64,000 nucleotides of DNA, taken from contig JADLEQ010000091.1 of NCBI GenBank assembly GCA_020846005.1, positions 1 to 64,000 of the forward strand, in the 5' to 3' direction. The DNA is from Polyangiaceae bacterium (GTDB lineage Bacteria; Myxococcota_A; Polyangia; Polyangiales; Polyangiaceae). Made by a program: the position numbers and the translations under genes. The notes below the pieces were generated by a model. The model was not told the origin of the DNA. It saw only the letters and a program-made list of their open reading frames with translations, and did no database searches. Below are positions 26,568-34,615 of this stretch, piece by piece (position 1 is the stretch's first letter; every line of letters begins with the position of its first letter).

Positions 26568-28268
26568 CTATCGTCTGCGGCGGAAGGCGCGATAGGCGTC
26601 GGCCAGCGCGTGCGCGACGATCAGCACGAGGGCGAGCAGCAGCAGCAGCGCGCCGCTCACCTCGAAGCGCGCGGCGGTGAGCCACGAGCCGCCTAGCACG
26701 AGCGACCCGACGAGCAGGCCCATCAGCACGCGGCGGCCGAGCCGGTCTGCGTCGAACGCCGCCGCGGTGTCTTCCGTCCGCACGACGAGCCTCCCGCGGC
26801 GGAGGTCGTCGAGGACCTCCTGGAGCTGCTGGGGGATGTCGTAGGAGACGCCCGTGAGCTTCTCGAGGCGGCGGAGCAGCTCGTTGCCGATCCGCTCGGG
26901 CGAGTAGCGCCGCCGCAGGATCTCGAGGAAGTGGGGCTTCGCCTCCTCGTAGACGTCGAGCTCCGGGTCGAGCACCTTCCCCACACCCTCGACCGTCATC
27001 AGCGCCTTGCCCACCAGGAGGAAGTCGGGCGGGATCTCGAGCCCGTACTTGGTCGCGCCCTGCACGAGGTCTCGGATCATCGCGGAGAGCTCGATGTCCT
27101 TGAGCTTCTTGCCGAGGTACTTCTCCGCCAGGAGGGCGACCTCGGCCCGGTACGCCTCCATGTCGATCTTCCGCGTGGGCGTGCCGAGCTGGTACATGGC
27201 GTCGGCGATCCCCTCGTAGTCCTTGCGTACCGCGCCGACCATCATGTCGACCGTCAGATCGCGCATCCTCGGGCTGAGCCGCCCGACCATGCCGAGGTCG
27301 ATCATGCCGATCACGGGGGCGTCGCGCGTGCCGAGGACGAGTACGTTCCCGGGGTGAGGGTCCGCGTGGAAGAAGCCGTCCTCGAAGATCATCTTCACGA
27401 TCACGTCGAGGGCGACGCGCGCCAGGCGCTTGCCGTCGTGGCCTGCGGCCACCGCCTGATCGATCTTGCACCCCGGCAGGAACTCGAGCGTCAGGATCTG
27501 CTTGCTGGACGCCTCCCGGTAGACGTGCGGGAAATGCACGCCGGCGAACCCGGCGAAGGCCTGCCCGAAACGGACGCCGTTCTCCGCCTCCGTCGCGAAG
27601 TCGAGCTCGGCGGTGATGGCGCGATCGAACTGCTGGACGAGCCCGACCGGCGAGTAGATCCGGCTCTCGGGGACCGCGCGCTCGAGCAGCGCGGCCAGCG
27701 TGTGCAAGAGGTCCAGGTCGCTGGCGATGGTCGTGGCGATCCCCGGCCGTTGCACCTTCACCACGACCTCGGCCGGGGCCTCTGCGGTCCGCAGGCGGGC
27801 GCGATGCACCTGGGCGATGCTGGCCGCGGCCAGCGGGCGCTCGTCGAACGCCTCGTAGACGTCGCTCACCGCGGCGCCGAGCGAGCGCTCGAGCTGCGCC
27901 CTCACCTGGTCGAACGGCACCGGGGGGACGGAGTCCTGGAGCTTGCGCAGCTCGGCGATCACGTCCTCTGGGACCAGGTCGGGACGGGTCGACGCCATCT
28001 GGCCGAGCTTCACGAAGCTCGGGCCCAGATCCTCCAGCACCCGACGCACGCGGACCGCCCGCGGGCTCTGGCGCGCCTCCGCCTCCCCTTGGGCCGACTC
28101 CTCGGGGGTGGGCGCGGCGAGGTCCGCCTCCTCCGACGCGTCCGCGGCTGGCTCGCGCCGCCGCGCGCCGAGCCGCTGCACCACCTCGCCGAAGCCGTGG
28201 CGCACCAGCACGCGCGAGATGTCGCGGAGGCGCCCGAGATCGCGCGCGGCGGTGACGATCGAGACCAT
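26568..28268 (-). CDS. UbiB/ABC1 (ADCK-type) atypical kinase
   Basis: A 566-residue ABC1-family protein, the group that supports ubiquinone and other prenyl-lipid metabolism through ATPase activity. Motifs are LGPSFVKLGQMASTRPDLVP (KxGQ motif), PLAAASIAQVHRARL (Ala-rich nucleotide loop), VVVKVQRPG with the VAIK-type Lys, EFLPGCKID, GFFHADPHPGNVLV (catalytic loop) and IDLGMVGRLS (DFG equivalent). Two hydrophobic helices at the C-terminus (VLMGLLVGSLVLGGSWL, ALLLLLALVLIVAHAL) anchor it in the membrane. An Ala/Glu-rich insert is present near residue 40-65. Its upstream neighbour on the same strand is the TerB-like gene, 23 bases away. Confidence 0.92.
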   Translation of the reverse strand: MVSIVTAARDLGRLRDISRVLVRHGFGEVVQRLGARRREPAADASEEADLAAPTPEESAQGEAEARQSPRAVRVRRVLEDLGPSFVKLGQMASTRPDLVPEDVIAELRKLQDSVPPVPFDQVRAQLERSLGAAVSDVYEAFDERPLAAASIAQVHRARLRTAEAPAEVVVKVQRPGIATTIASDLDLLHTLAALLERAVPESRIYSPVGLVQQFDRAITAELDFATEAENGVRFGQAFAGFAGVHFPHVYREASSKQILTLEFLPGCKIDQAVAAGHDGKRLARVALDVIVKMIFEDGFFHADPHPGNVLVLGTRDAPVIGMIDLGMVGRLSPRMRDLTVDMMVGAVRKDYEGIADAMYQLGTPTRKIDMEAYRAEVALLAEKYLGKKLKDIELSAMIRDLVQGATKYGLEIPPDFLLVGKALMTVEGVGKVLDPELDVYEEAKPHFLEILRRRYSPERIGNELLRRLEKLTGVSYDIPQQLQEVLDDLRRGRLVVRTEDTAAAFDADRLGRRVLMGLLVGSLVLGGSWLTAARFEVSGALLLLLALVLIVAHALADAYRAFRRRR

Positions 28269-28291
28269 GTCGGGTGGCTACGCCGCGGCGC

Positions 28292-28732
28292 CTACTCGTT
28301 GCCCACCTGACTCAGCCCGGTGGCGAGCTTGGCGCGCAGCGCCGTGAGGTCGAGGCCGCGATCGCCGCCTGCGAGCGCGTGGGTCGCCGCGCGGGCTCGC
28401 TCGCGCGCGACCGCGGACAACCCGAGCCGATCTCCGAGCAGCTGGAGCGCCGCCGCCTCGCCAGGATCGACCCGACCATCGATCTCGGTGATCCACGCCG
28501 CGACGGCGTAGGTGAACAGCCGCGTGGCGCGCGTCATCCGGAGCGTCTCGATCTCCTCGACGCCGATGCGTCGGCCGAGCGCGGCCTCGATCTCCCCGGC
28601 GGCCGCGGCGTCCAGCCCGAGCTGTCGCGCGGCGGAGCGGATGCCGGCCGCCTCTTCGGGCGCCACGGCGCCGTCCGCCCAGGCCATCGCCACGAGCGCG
28701 AGCAACGTGTCCTTGCCGATCTCGAGGTCCAT
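28292..28732 (-). CDS. TerB-like helical domain protein
   Basis: A 146-residue all-helical soluble protein. The opening KDTLLALVAMAWADGAVAPEEAAGIRSAARQLGL and later WITEIDGRVDPGEAAALQLLGDRLGLS are two TerB-type units with the acidic AWADGxVxPEE pattern that may bind a metal ion. TerB family proteins associate with membranes and stress-response complexes; a tellurite role should not be assumed here. A TACGAT box lies eight bases before the ATG. It precedes the UbiB kinase gene on the same strand and may be co-transcribed with it. Confidence 0.72.
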   Translation of the reverse strand: MDLEIGKDTLLALVAMAWADGAVAPEEAAGIRSAARQLGLDAAAAGEIEAALGRRIGVEEIETLRMTRATRLFTYAVAAWITEIDGRVDPGEAAALQLLGDRLGLSAVARERARAATHALAGGDRGLDLTALRAKLATGLSQVGNE

Positions 28733-28888
28733 GCTCGCGGATCGTAGCGCGAGCCGCGCGGCGGCCGAAGCCGAGGTCGCCCCGGCGCGCCCCCGGGAGG
28801 CGCGCGGCTCGGAGGGGTCGCCCCGCCCCTCCGCCGGTCCCGGGCGGCGGTGTGGACGGGCGGTCGCTTCTGTTCCAAGTTGGAGCGC

Positions 28889-29890
28889 ATGGAACCCCAG
28901 GATGGCGCTCCCTGTGAGGTGTGCGGGCTCGTCCCGCTCGCGCCGAGCCTGACGCGCGCCGCCCGGGTGGTGGCGCACAGCCCGGCGATGCAAGCGTTGT
29001 TGAAGCGGGTGGCCCGCTTCGCGGTCAGCGACGCCCCGGTCGCGATCCGAGGCGAGACGGGGAGCGGAAAGGAGGTGGTGGCGCGGCTGCTGCACGCCAA
29101 CGGCAGCCGGCCGGACGGGCCGTTCGTGGCGGTCAACGTCGCGGCGCTCCCGGCGGAGCTCCTCGAGTCCGAGCTGTTCGGCCATGGGCGGGGGGCGTTC
29201 ACCGGCGCGGGCTCCGGGCGGCGCGGGCTGTTCGAGGAGGCCTCCGGCGGGACGCTCTTCCTGGACGAGATCGGCGAGATGTCGGCGGCGCTCCAAGCGA
29301 AGCTCCTCCGCGCGCTGCAGGACGGCGAGGTGCGCCGCGTCGGCGAGAACCGCGCGTTCGCGGTGGACGCGCGGGTCGTCTGCGCGACCCATCGCGATCT
29401 GCGCGACGCGGTCCGTGACGGCCGCTTCCGTGAGGACCTCTACTATCGGCTCCGTGTCCTCGAGCTGACGGTGCCGCCGCTGCGCGATCGGCACGAGGAC
29501 ATCCTGCCACTCGCCCGGCGGTTCGTGCGGGACGAGCGCAGGCCGCTGCGGGGGTTCACGCCGCCCGCGGAGGCGGCCCTGCTCGCCCACGCGTGGCCCG
29601 GCAACGTTCGGGAGCTCGCCAACGCCGTCCGCCATGGCGCCGCGCTGGCGGCGTCGAGCGAGATCGCGCTCGAGGACCTGCCCGAGGAGCTCGCGGGCTC
29701 GATCGCCCGGCCGGTGGATGCGCCCCGCGGCGACGGTCGGGGCGGCGAGCCGTGGCTCACGCTCGCGGCGCTGGAGCGGGTCCACGTCCTCAGAGTCCTC
29801 GACGCCTGCGGCGGCTCGCAGTCGGAGGCGGCGCGTGTGCTCGGCATCGGGAGAAACACCCTCTGGCGCAAGCTGCGGGCGTGGGCGTGA
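28889..29890 (+). CDS. sigma-54-dependent transcriptional activator without receiver domain
   Basis: A 333-residue activator. After a 40-residue N-terminus with a CEVCG pair, the AAA+ domain has GETGSGKE (Walker A), the sigma-54 contact motif GAFTGA, GGTLFLDEIGEM (Walker B), and FREDLYYRLRVLELTVPPLRDR. The C-terminus is a Fis-type helix-turn-helix (GGSQSEAARVLGIGRNTLWRKLRAW). The whole regulatory domain is reduced to the short Cys-containing segment, so activity may be set by metal, redox state or a partner. The start at 28889 has GGAG six bases upstream. A hemerythrin gene follows on the same strand after 73 bases. Confidence 0.92.
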   Translation: MEPQDGAPCEVCGLVPLAPSLTRAARVVAHSPAMQALLKRVARFAVSDAPVAIRGETGSGKEVVARLLHANGSRPDGPFVAVNVAALPAELLESELFGHGRGAFTGAGSGRRGLFEEASGGTLFLDEIGEMSAALQAKLLRALQDGEVRRVGENRAFAVDARVVCATHRDLRDAVRDGRFREDLYYRLRVLELTVPPLRDRHEDILPLARRFVRDERRPLRGFTPPAEAALLAHAWPGNVRELANAVRHGAALAASSEIALEDLPEELAGSIARPVDAPRGDGRGGEPWLTLAALERVHVLRVLDACGGSQSEAARVLGIGRNTLWRKLRAWA

Positions 29891-29963
29891 GCCGCCGCCC
29901 ACGTTGGCACGAGCGGTGCTACGCGGCGTCCCGAGGCGCGCGCGCCGCGCTCCAGCTCCCACG

Positions 29964-30515
29964 ATGCTGACTCGACTCGGCCGCTCGGCCCGCTCCTCGA
30001 CGACCCTGGTCGGCCTGCTGGTCGACTGCCACGGTCGCATCCGCCAATTCCTCGGCGTCGCCCGCGCCGTCGCCGAGCGCGAAGACGTCGGCGCCGCGGA
30101 CCGCGCGGAGGCGTGCCAGCGCGTCGAGCGCTACTTCCGCGTCGCGCTCCCGCTCCACGTCCGGGACGAGGAGGACGGCCTCGCCCCGCGCCTCACCACG
30201 GCGCCGCCCGCGGTCCTCGAGGCACTCGCGACGATGACGCGGCAACATGCGGAGCACACGCCGCTCCTCGAGGGCCTGCTCGCCGCGCTCGCCGCCGTCG
30301 AGGCGGCGCCGGACGACCTGGCCCGCCGCGCCGCGCTCGCCGGGGTCGTGCGTGAGCTCGAGCCGGAGCTCGAGGCGCACCTGCGCCTGGAAGAGGCCGT
30401 GGTGTTCCCGTACCTCGAGCGCGCGCTCTCGCGCGAGGTCGAGGCGGAGCTCGTCGCTGAGCTCCGCGCGCGCCGCGCGCCCGTCGCCGCCCCCGAGCCG
30501 CCGCGCGCGGACTGA
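29964..30515 (+). CDS. hemerythrin HHE domain protein
   Basis: A 183-residue protein with one four-helix hemerythrin-like domain. Candidate diiron ligands are in LLVDCHGRIRQFL, LPLHVRDEEDGLAPRL, TMTRQHAEHTPLLEGL and ELEAHLRLEEAVVFPYLE (H...H..E, QHxxH and HxxxEE patterns). Proteins of this kind bind O2, NO or iron, or repair iron centres. The start at 29964 is the first ATG close to the domain. It follows a sigma-54 activator, which makes a sensing or regulated-stress role possible but unproven. Confidence 0.8.
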   Translation: MLTRLGRSARSSTTLVGLLVDCHGRIRQFLGVARAVAEREDVGAADRAEACQRVERYFRVALPLHVRDEEDGLAPRLTTAPPAVLEALATMTRQHAEHTPLLEGLLAALAAVEAAPDDLARRAALAGVVRELEPELEAHLRLEEAVVFPYLERALSREVEAELVAELRARRAPVAAPEPPRAD

Positions 30516-30519
30516 CGCC

Positions 30520-31680
30520 TCAGCGCCGCGCCAGGGCACGGGCGTAGAGCGCGAAGAGCTCCTCGTAGTGCCGCGCCGAGCTCGGCTGGGCAGCGGCCGC
30601 GTGCACGGCGCCCGCGCGGAGCTCCTCCCGGGGGCGATCCAGCAGCCGCGCGATCGCCGCCGCGGCCTCGTGGGGCCCGGAGAACGCCGCGTAGCGCTCG
30701 GCGCAGCTCGCGTCCGCGAGCGCGTCGGCGCCCCCCACGTCCGGGACCACCAGCGGCGTCCCCGAGGCCAGCGTCTCGGCGAGCACGAAGCCATAGGTCT
30801 CGCAGGGCGAGGCGTGGACGAGGGCGTCGACGCTGGCGAGGAGCGCCGCGTACTCCGCCCGATCCCGCGTGAACGAGATGAAGGTCGCGTGGGGGAGGTC
30901 GCGCGCCTGCTGCTCGAGCCGGGCGCGCTCGGGGCCGTCGCCCAGCACGACGAGCGCGAGCGGTCGGTCGCGCGCCGCCAGCCGTACGGCCTCCACCACC
31001 CAGCGCTGGCGCTTGTCCACCGCCAGGCGCCCGGCCACCAGGAGCAGCCTCGCGCTCGCGTCGTCGCGCAGCGGGCCGAGGAGCTGCGCTCGGAGCGCTT
31101 CGTCACGGCGCGCGGGCCCGAAGTCCTCGTGCTGGATCCCGAAGCGCACCGTGTGCACGTCGTGGAAGCCACGCGACCTCAGCTGCTCCCGCAGCCAGTC
31201 GCCCGCGACGACGGTGAGGTCGACGCCGCTGCACGCGGCGCGGAGCGCTCGCCAGGCGCCCGCCAGCGCTGCTCGCCGCGCGGGCTCGGGCCACGCCGCG
31301 ACGCGCGGCGCCAGGTAGCAGCCGATCGGGTCCGCGTGGTGCACGTAGGTCCGCAGCGGCACCTCGCGGCAGACGGCGGTCACCCACGCCGGCACGAACG
31401 GGCTCGACGCCTGGAGGACGTCGGGGCGCTCCTCGCGGATGATGGACCGCATCGCGTCGACCCGGAGCGGCGCGTGGTACGTGGGATCGTACGGCATGGT
31501 GGGCCCGCGAAACCGCACGAGCCGCGCGCCGTCCACCCGAGTCTCTTCGTCTCGTGGCCCCGGCGCGACGATCACGATCTCGTGGCCGAGCGCCGCCCCG
31601 GCCGTGGCCATCCGGCCGAGGTACGATCGGACGCCGCCGCCGCGCTCGCTCCAGAACTCGCACAGATCGAGCAGCTTCAT
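30520..31680 (-). CDS. glycosyltransferase family 4 protein
   Basis: A 386-residue GT-B fold glycosyltransferase. The N-terminal acceptor domain has FWSERGGGVRSYLGRMATA and DVLQASSPFVPAWV. The C-terminal donor domain has VAGRLAVDKRQRWVVEAV, VVLGDGPERARLEQQA, and the SPCETYGFVLAETLASGTPLVVPDVGG block with the EX7E motif that holds the nucleotide sugar. The sugar and acceptor cannot be told from sequence; relatives act on lipid or polysaccharide. The ATG at 31680 gives the normal N-terminus. It stands alone, convergent with the hemerythrin gene four bases away. Confidence 0.88.
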   Translation of the reverse strand: MKLLDLCEFWSERGGGVRSYLGRMATAGAALGHEIVIVAPGPRDEETRVDGARLVRFRGPTMPYDPTYHAPLRVDAMRSIIREERPDVLQASSPFVPAWVTAVCREVPLRTYVHHADPIGCYLAPRVAAWPEPARRAALAGAWRALRAACSGVDLTVVAGDWLREQLRSRGFHDVHTVRFGIQHEDFGPARRDEALRAQLLGPLRDDASARLLLVAGRLAVDKRQRWVVEAVRLAARDRPLALVVLGDGPERARLEQQARDLPHATFISFTRDRAEYAALLASVDALVHASPCETYGFVLAETLASGTPLVVPDVGGADALADASCAERYAAFSGPHEAAAAIARLLDRPREELRAGAVHAAAAQPSSARHYEELFALYARALARR

Positions 31681-31863
31681 TCGCGTGGGGCCTCGTCCAG
31701 TGGCCGGGCGGCGCCGGCGAGCGCCGAGCCCGGCCGGCGTGTAACACTCACGCGCCCCACGACCAACCCGTCCGCGGCGAGGTGCGGCTCGGGATGCGTC
31801 GCTCACGGCGGCGCCACGCCCGCCGCTGGCTTCCGCCCGCCCGGCGCGCTAGCCGAGGTCGCG

Positions 31864-32406
31864 GTGCAACCCTGGATGGTGAAGCGCAGCCGGACGCTCC
31901 TCGAGCGACGGTGGCTCCGGGTGCGGGAAGAGCACGTCGTGCTGCCCACCGGGGTCGAGATCGAGGAGTTCCACCTCATCGATGGCTCCGACTGGGCGGC
32001 GACGCTCGCGCTCACGGACGATCGGCGGGTCGTGTTGGTCGAGCAGTATCGCCACGGCCTCGGCGCGGTGAGCCGTGAGCTCCCCGCCGGGGTAATCGAT
32101 CCGGGCGAGGAGGCGCGCGGCGCCGCCGAGCGCGAGCTGCTCGAGGAGACGGGCATGGCGGCGGGCGCGTGGGAGCCGCTCTACGTGACGCACACCGAGC
32201 CGAGCCGGCACACCAACCGAGCACACTTCTTCCTCGCGCGAGGCGCGCGCGCGGTCGCGCGCCCGCGTCCCGAGAGCACCGAGAGCCTGCGCGTCGTGCT
32301 CGTGCCGGTCGAGGAGGTCCTCGCCGGGCTCGGCGGTGGCCTGGTGACCCACGGTCTGCACGTGGCGGCGCTGCTGCTCGCGGAGCGCGCCGGCGCGCTC
32401 CGCTGA
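31864..32406 (+). CDS. Nudix hydrolase
   Basis: A 180-residue Nudix enzyme. The complete Nudix box (G-x5-E-x7-RELLEETG) is seen in GVIDPGEEARGAAERELLEETGM. The strand before it (VVLVEQYRHGLGAVSRELPAG) is typical of ADP-ribose or nucleotide-sugar pyrophosphatases of the NudF type. The GTG at 31864 gives the expected VQPW...SRTLLERRWLRVR N-terminus and has a GAGG upstream; the ATG at 31876 is an alternative. It stands alone, divergent from the glycosyltransferase. Confidence 0.88.
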   Translation: MQPWMVKRSRTLLERRWLRVREEHVVLPTGVEIEEFHLIDGSDWAATLALTDDRRVVLVEQYRHGLGAVSRELPAGVIDPGEEARGAAERELLEETGMAAGAWEPLYVTHTEPSRHTNRAHFFLARGARAVARPRPESTESLRVVLVPVEEVLAGLGGGLVTHGLHVAALLLAERAGALR

Positions 32407-32444
32407 GCCGAGAGCCGGCGCGCCGCCCCCCGCGCCGGGCCGCT

Positions 32445-32462
32445 CGGCGCCGGCCGGCGCCG
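32445..32462. terminator. 18-bp perfect palindrome after the Nudix gene
   Basis: C(GGCGCCGGCCGGCGCC)G is fully self-complementary, about 40 bases after the Nudix stop. It could form a strong stem and act as a terminator, or be a chance product of GC-rich DNA. No T-run follows. The rest of the 221-base gap to the next gene shows nothing clear. Confidence 0.35.
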
Positions 32463-32627
32463 GCCCGGTCGAGAACGCGGGTTCCGCGGCCGGCGGGTCG
32501 TCCCGGCGTCGGCAGCGCGCGCGTCGCGGCGATCCTCGCGCAACGGGGCTCGCCGCGGGGCCGACGCCAGGCAGCGGGCTGCGGCACGCCGGTTGCTCGT
32601 CCCCACCTTGGAGCCCAAGCTTCGACC

Positions 32628-33989
32628 ATGAGCTCGCCGACCGCCCGCCTCGTCACCGCGCTGAGCCTCGCCGCGCTGGTGGTCTCTTCGCTGGTGGGCA
32701 CGGGCGCCTCAGCCGCGCCGGCCAGCGGCGCCGCCGCAGCGCCGGCCAGCAGCGCCGCCGCGCCGCCGGCCCGCAGCGCCGCCGCCGCGCCCGGCCGGCC
32801 GGCGGCGGCGGCGGCGGCTGCTCTGCCGCCGGCGCCGGGCGAGGCATCCGCCGCCGAGGAGCCCGCGGCGGCGGACGCCACCGAGTCCGCCGCGTACGAG
32901 GACGCTGACCCGAGCGCGCTCGCCGACTTCGACGCGGACCTCGCGCCGTACGGGACCTGGGTGCAGCACCCGCGATGGGGCACGGTGTGGGTGCCGGAGC
33001 CGGGCGCGGTCGGAGCCGATTTCCAGCCCTACGTCACGGCGGGCCGCTGGGAGGTGACGGCCGAGGGCGAGTGGATCTGGGTGAGCGATCTCCCGTTCGG
33101 TTGGGTCGTGTTCCACTACGGTCGCTGGGTGTGGGTCGACGGCCTCGGCTGGTCGTGGGTGCCCGGGCGCCAGTACGCGCACGCCTGGGTCGTTTGGCGC
33201 GTGCCAGTGGGCGCGTACGCCTATGTCGGCTGGGCGCCGATGCCTCCGGACTACTACTGGTACGATGGGGTGGCGGTCAGCGTCTCCTGGTTCGTCCCGA
33301 CCCCCTGGATCTTCTGCCACTCCCGCTACGTGTTCCACCGCCACGTGCACCACCACGTCCTCCACGACCGGCGCCTCGCTCGCCACGCCGCTCATTCCAC
33401 GCGGCCGCACGTCCACGCGGGCGCGGGCGTGCGCTCGCCGAGCTTCGCGTCCGCGCGCGTCCCTGCGGCGGCGCGCCCGTCGCAGCGCGCGGCGGCCCAT
33501 CCGCGGGCGGCTGCGGCCGCGTCGCCGCGCGGGGCGGCCCCCGCGTCGCGCGGCGACGCCCGCCCCTCGGCGGGTCGCGGCGAGCGCGCCGCGCCCCCGC
33601 GCGCGCTGCCCGGAGAGCGCCCGGCGTCGAGCGCGACGAGCGGCGCTCGCGCCCGCGATCCGGTGCGGTGGTCGCCGCGCGGCCCCGCGGCCGCCGCGCG
33701 GCCCGCGCCGCGCGCCGGCGCGCCGTGGCGTCCCGGCGCGGGCGCGAACGGCCCGCGCCGCACCCCGCCTGCCGACGCCGCGTCCCGCCGCGTCGGGCCG
33801 CCGTCGGGGGGCTCGTATCGCGCGGCGCCGCCGTCGGGGGGCTCGTACCGCGCGGCGCCGCCGTCGGGGGGGGCGTATCGCTCCGCGCCGCCGTCGGGGG
33901 GCTCGTATCGCGCCGCGCCGCCGTCGTCCTCCCCGCCTTCCCGGAGCGGGCCCTCGCGATCTTCGCCGGGGCGCTCGCGCCGCCGCTGA
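32628..33989 (+). CDS. exported Trp/Tyr-rich (DUF6600-like) protein with repetitive tail
   Basis: A 453-residue exported protein. A signal peptide (LVTALSLAALVVSSLVGTGASA) is followed by an Ala/Pro linker. Residues about 105-220 form a Trp-rich region: LAPYGTWVQHPRWGTVWVPE, EWIWVSDLPFGWVVFHYGRWVWVDGLGWSWVPG and YAYVGWAPMPP, the pattern of DUF6600 proteins. A His-rich stretch (FHRHVHHHVLHDRRLARH) follows. The C-terminal 180 residues are Ala/Arg/Pro-rich, very basic, and end in four PPSGGSYRAA repeats. Function is unknown; a cell-surface location is likely. It precedes a lipoprotein gene by 15 bases. Confidence 0.78.
   Translation: MSSPTARLVTALSLAALVVSSLVGTGASAAPASGAAAAPASSAAAPPARSAAAAPGRPAAAAAAALPPAPGEASAAEEPAAADATESAAYEDADPSALADFDADLAPYGTWVQHPRWGTVWVPEPGAVGADFQPYVTAGRWEVTAEGEWIWVSDLPFGWVVFHYGRWVWVDGLGWSWVPGRQYAHAWVVWRVPVGAYAYVGWAPMPPDYYWYDGVAVSVSWFVPTPWIFCHSRYVFHRHVHHHVLHDRRLARHAAHSTRPHVHAGAGVRSPSFASARVPAAARPSQRAAAHPRAAAAASPRGAAPASRGDARPSAGRGERAAPPRALPGERPASSATSGARARDPVRWSPRGPAAAARPAPRAGAPWRPGAGANGPRRTPPADAASRRVGPPSGGSYRAAPPSGGSYRAAPPSGGAYRSAPPSGGSYRAAPPSSSPPSRSGPSRSSPGRSRRR
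33798..33917 (+). repeat. 30-bp tandem repeat, four copies
   Basis: Four consecutive 30-bp units beginning CCGCCGTCGGGGGG encode PPSGGSYRAA or close variants near the C-terminus of the DUF6600-like protein. The third unit has SGGAYRS. Near-identical DNA suggests recent duplication. Confidence 0.9.
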
Positions 33990-34004
33990 CTCTGGAGCCC
34001 TCGC

Positions 34005-34574
34005 ATGCCGCCTCGTGTCACCGTCCCGCTCTGGTCGCTCGGCGTGCTCGCCGCGGCGCTGCTCGCTTGCGACTACGGCCACGACGGCCCGCGGCCTCAG
34101 GACGACGGAGCCGGCGGGACGGGCGGCGCCACGGTGATCGAGGAGGGCCGAATCGACGCCGACGCCACGCTCGTGGACGTCGAGCCGGGGCAGGGCGCGG
34201 GGTTCTTCATCGAATACGAGGCAGGGGGCACCTGGCGGTTCCGCGCCGCGTGCGACACGGCGATCAGCGGGTACGCGTGCCTGTGGGACGTCATCGTCTC
34301 GCCGGTGGAGTCGCCCGCCCTCCTCGGGTTCTCGACCGACGCCCTCGACGCCAGCGACTCGCTGCTGTGGGAGGCCGGGGGTGTGCGGATGATCGCGTCG
34401 ACCGGCATGGAGATCGACTCTTTCACGGTGAGCGCGCCGCCCGGCGAGGCGCTCCGGTTCGATGTCTATCTCGACGACCAACCCGCTCCGAGGTTCGTGT
34501 ACTGGGTCGGCGACGGCGCGCTGAACGCGGGCGCTCCCTCCAACCCCGTCGATCTCGTCCCCTCGGCGCCCTAG
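34005..34574 (+). CDS. lipoprotein of unknown function
   Basis: A 189-residue predicted lipoprotein. The signal is VPLWSLGVLAAALLAC, with the lipobox Cys at residue 22, then an acidic Gly-rich linker (DDGAGGTGGA). The rest has alternating hydrophobic residues as in a beta sandwich (GFFIEYEAGGTWRFRAACDTAISGYACLWDV), with two or more cysteines that could pair. I do not recognise the domain. GGAG lies eight bases before the ATG. It probably shares a transcript with the DUF6600-like gene. It converges with ppk1 41 bases away. Confidence 0.8.
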   Translation: MPPRVTVPLWSLGVLAAALLACDYGHDGPRPQDDGAGGTGGATVIEEGRIDADATLVDVEPGQGAGFFIEYEAGGTWRFRAACDTAISGYACLWDVIVSPVESPALLGFSTDALDASDSLLWEAGGVRMIASTGMEIDSFTVSAPPGEALRFDVYLDDQPAPRFVYWVGDGALNAGAPSNPVDLVPSAP

Positions 34575-34615
34575 GCCGGCGGCGCGGAGCACGCCCTGGC
34601 GCCACCGACGCGAGC

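Noticed and set aside
28292-28732. Tellurite resistance gene
   Set aside because: Only the TerB-like helical fold is supported; no terC, terD or terZ genes are near, so a tellurite function is not claimed.
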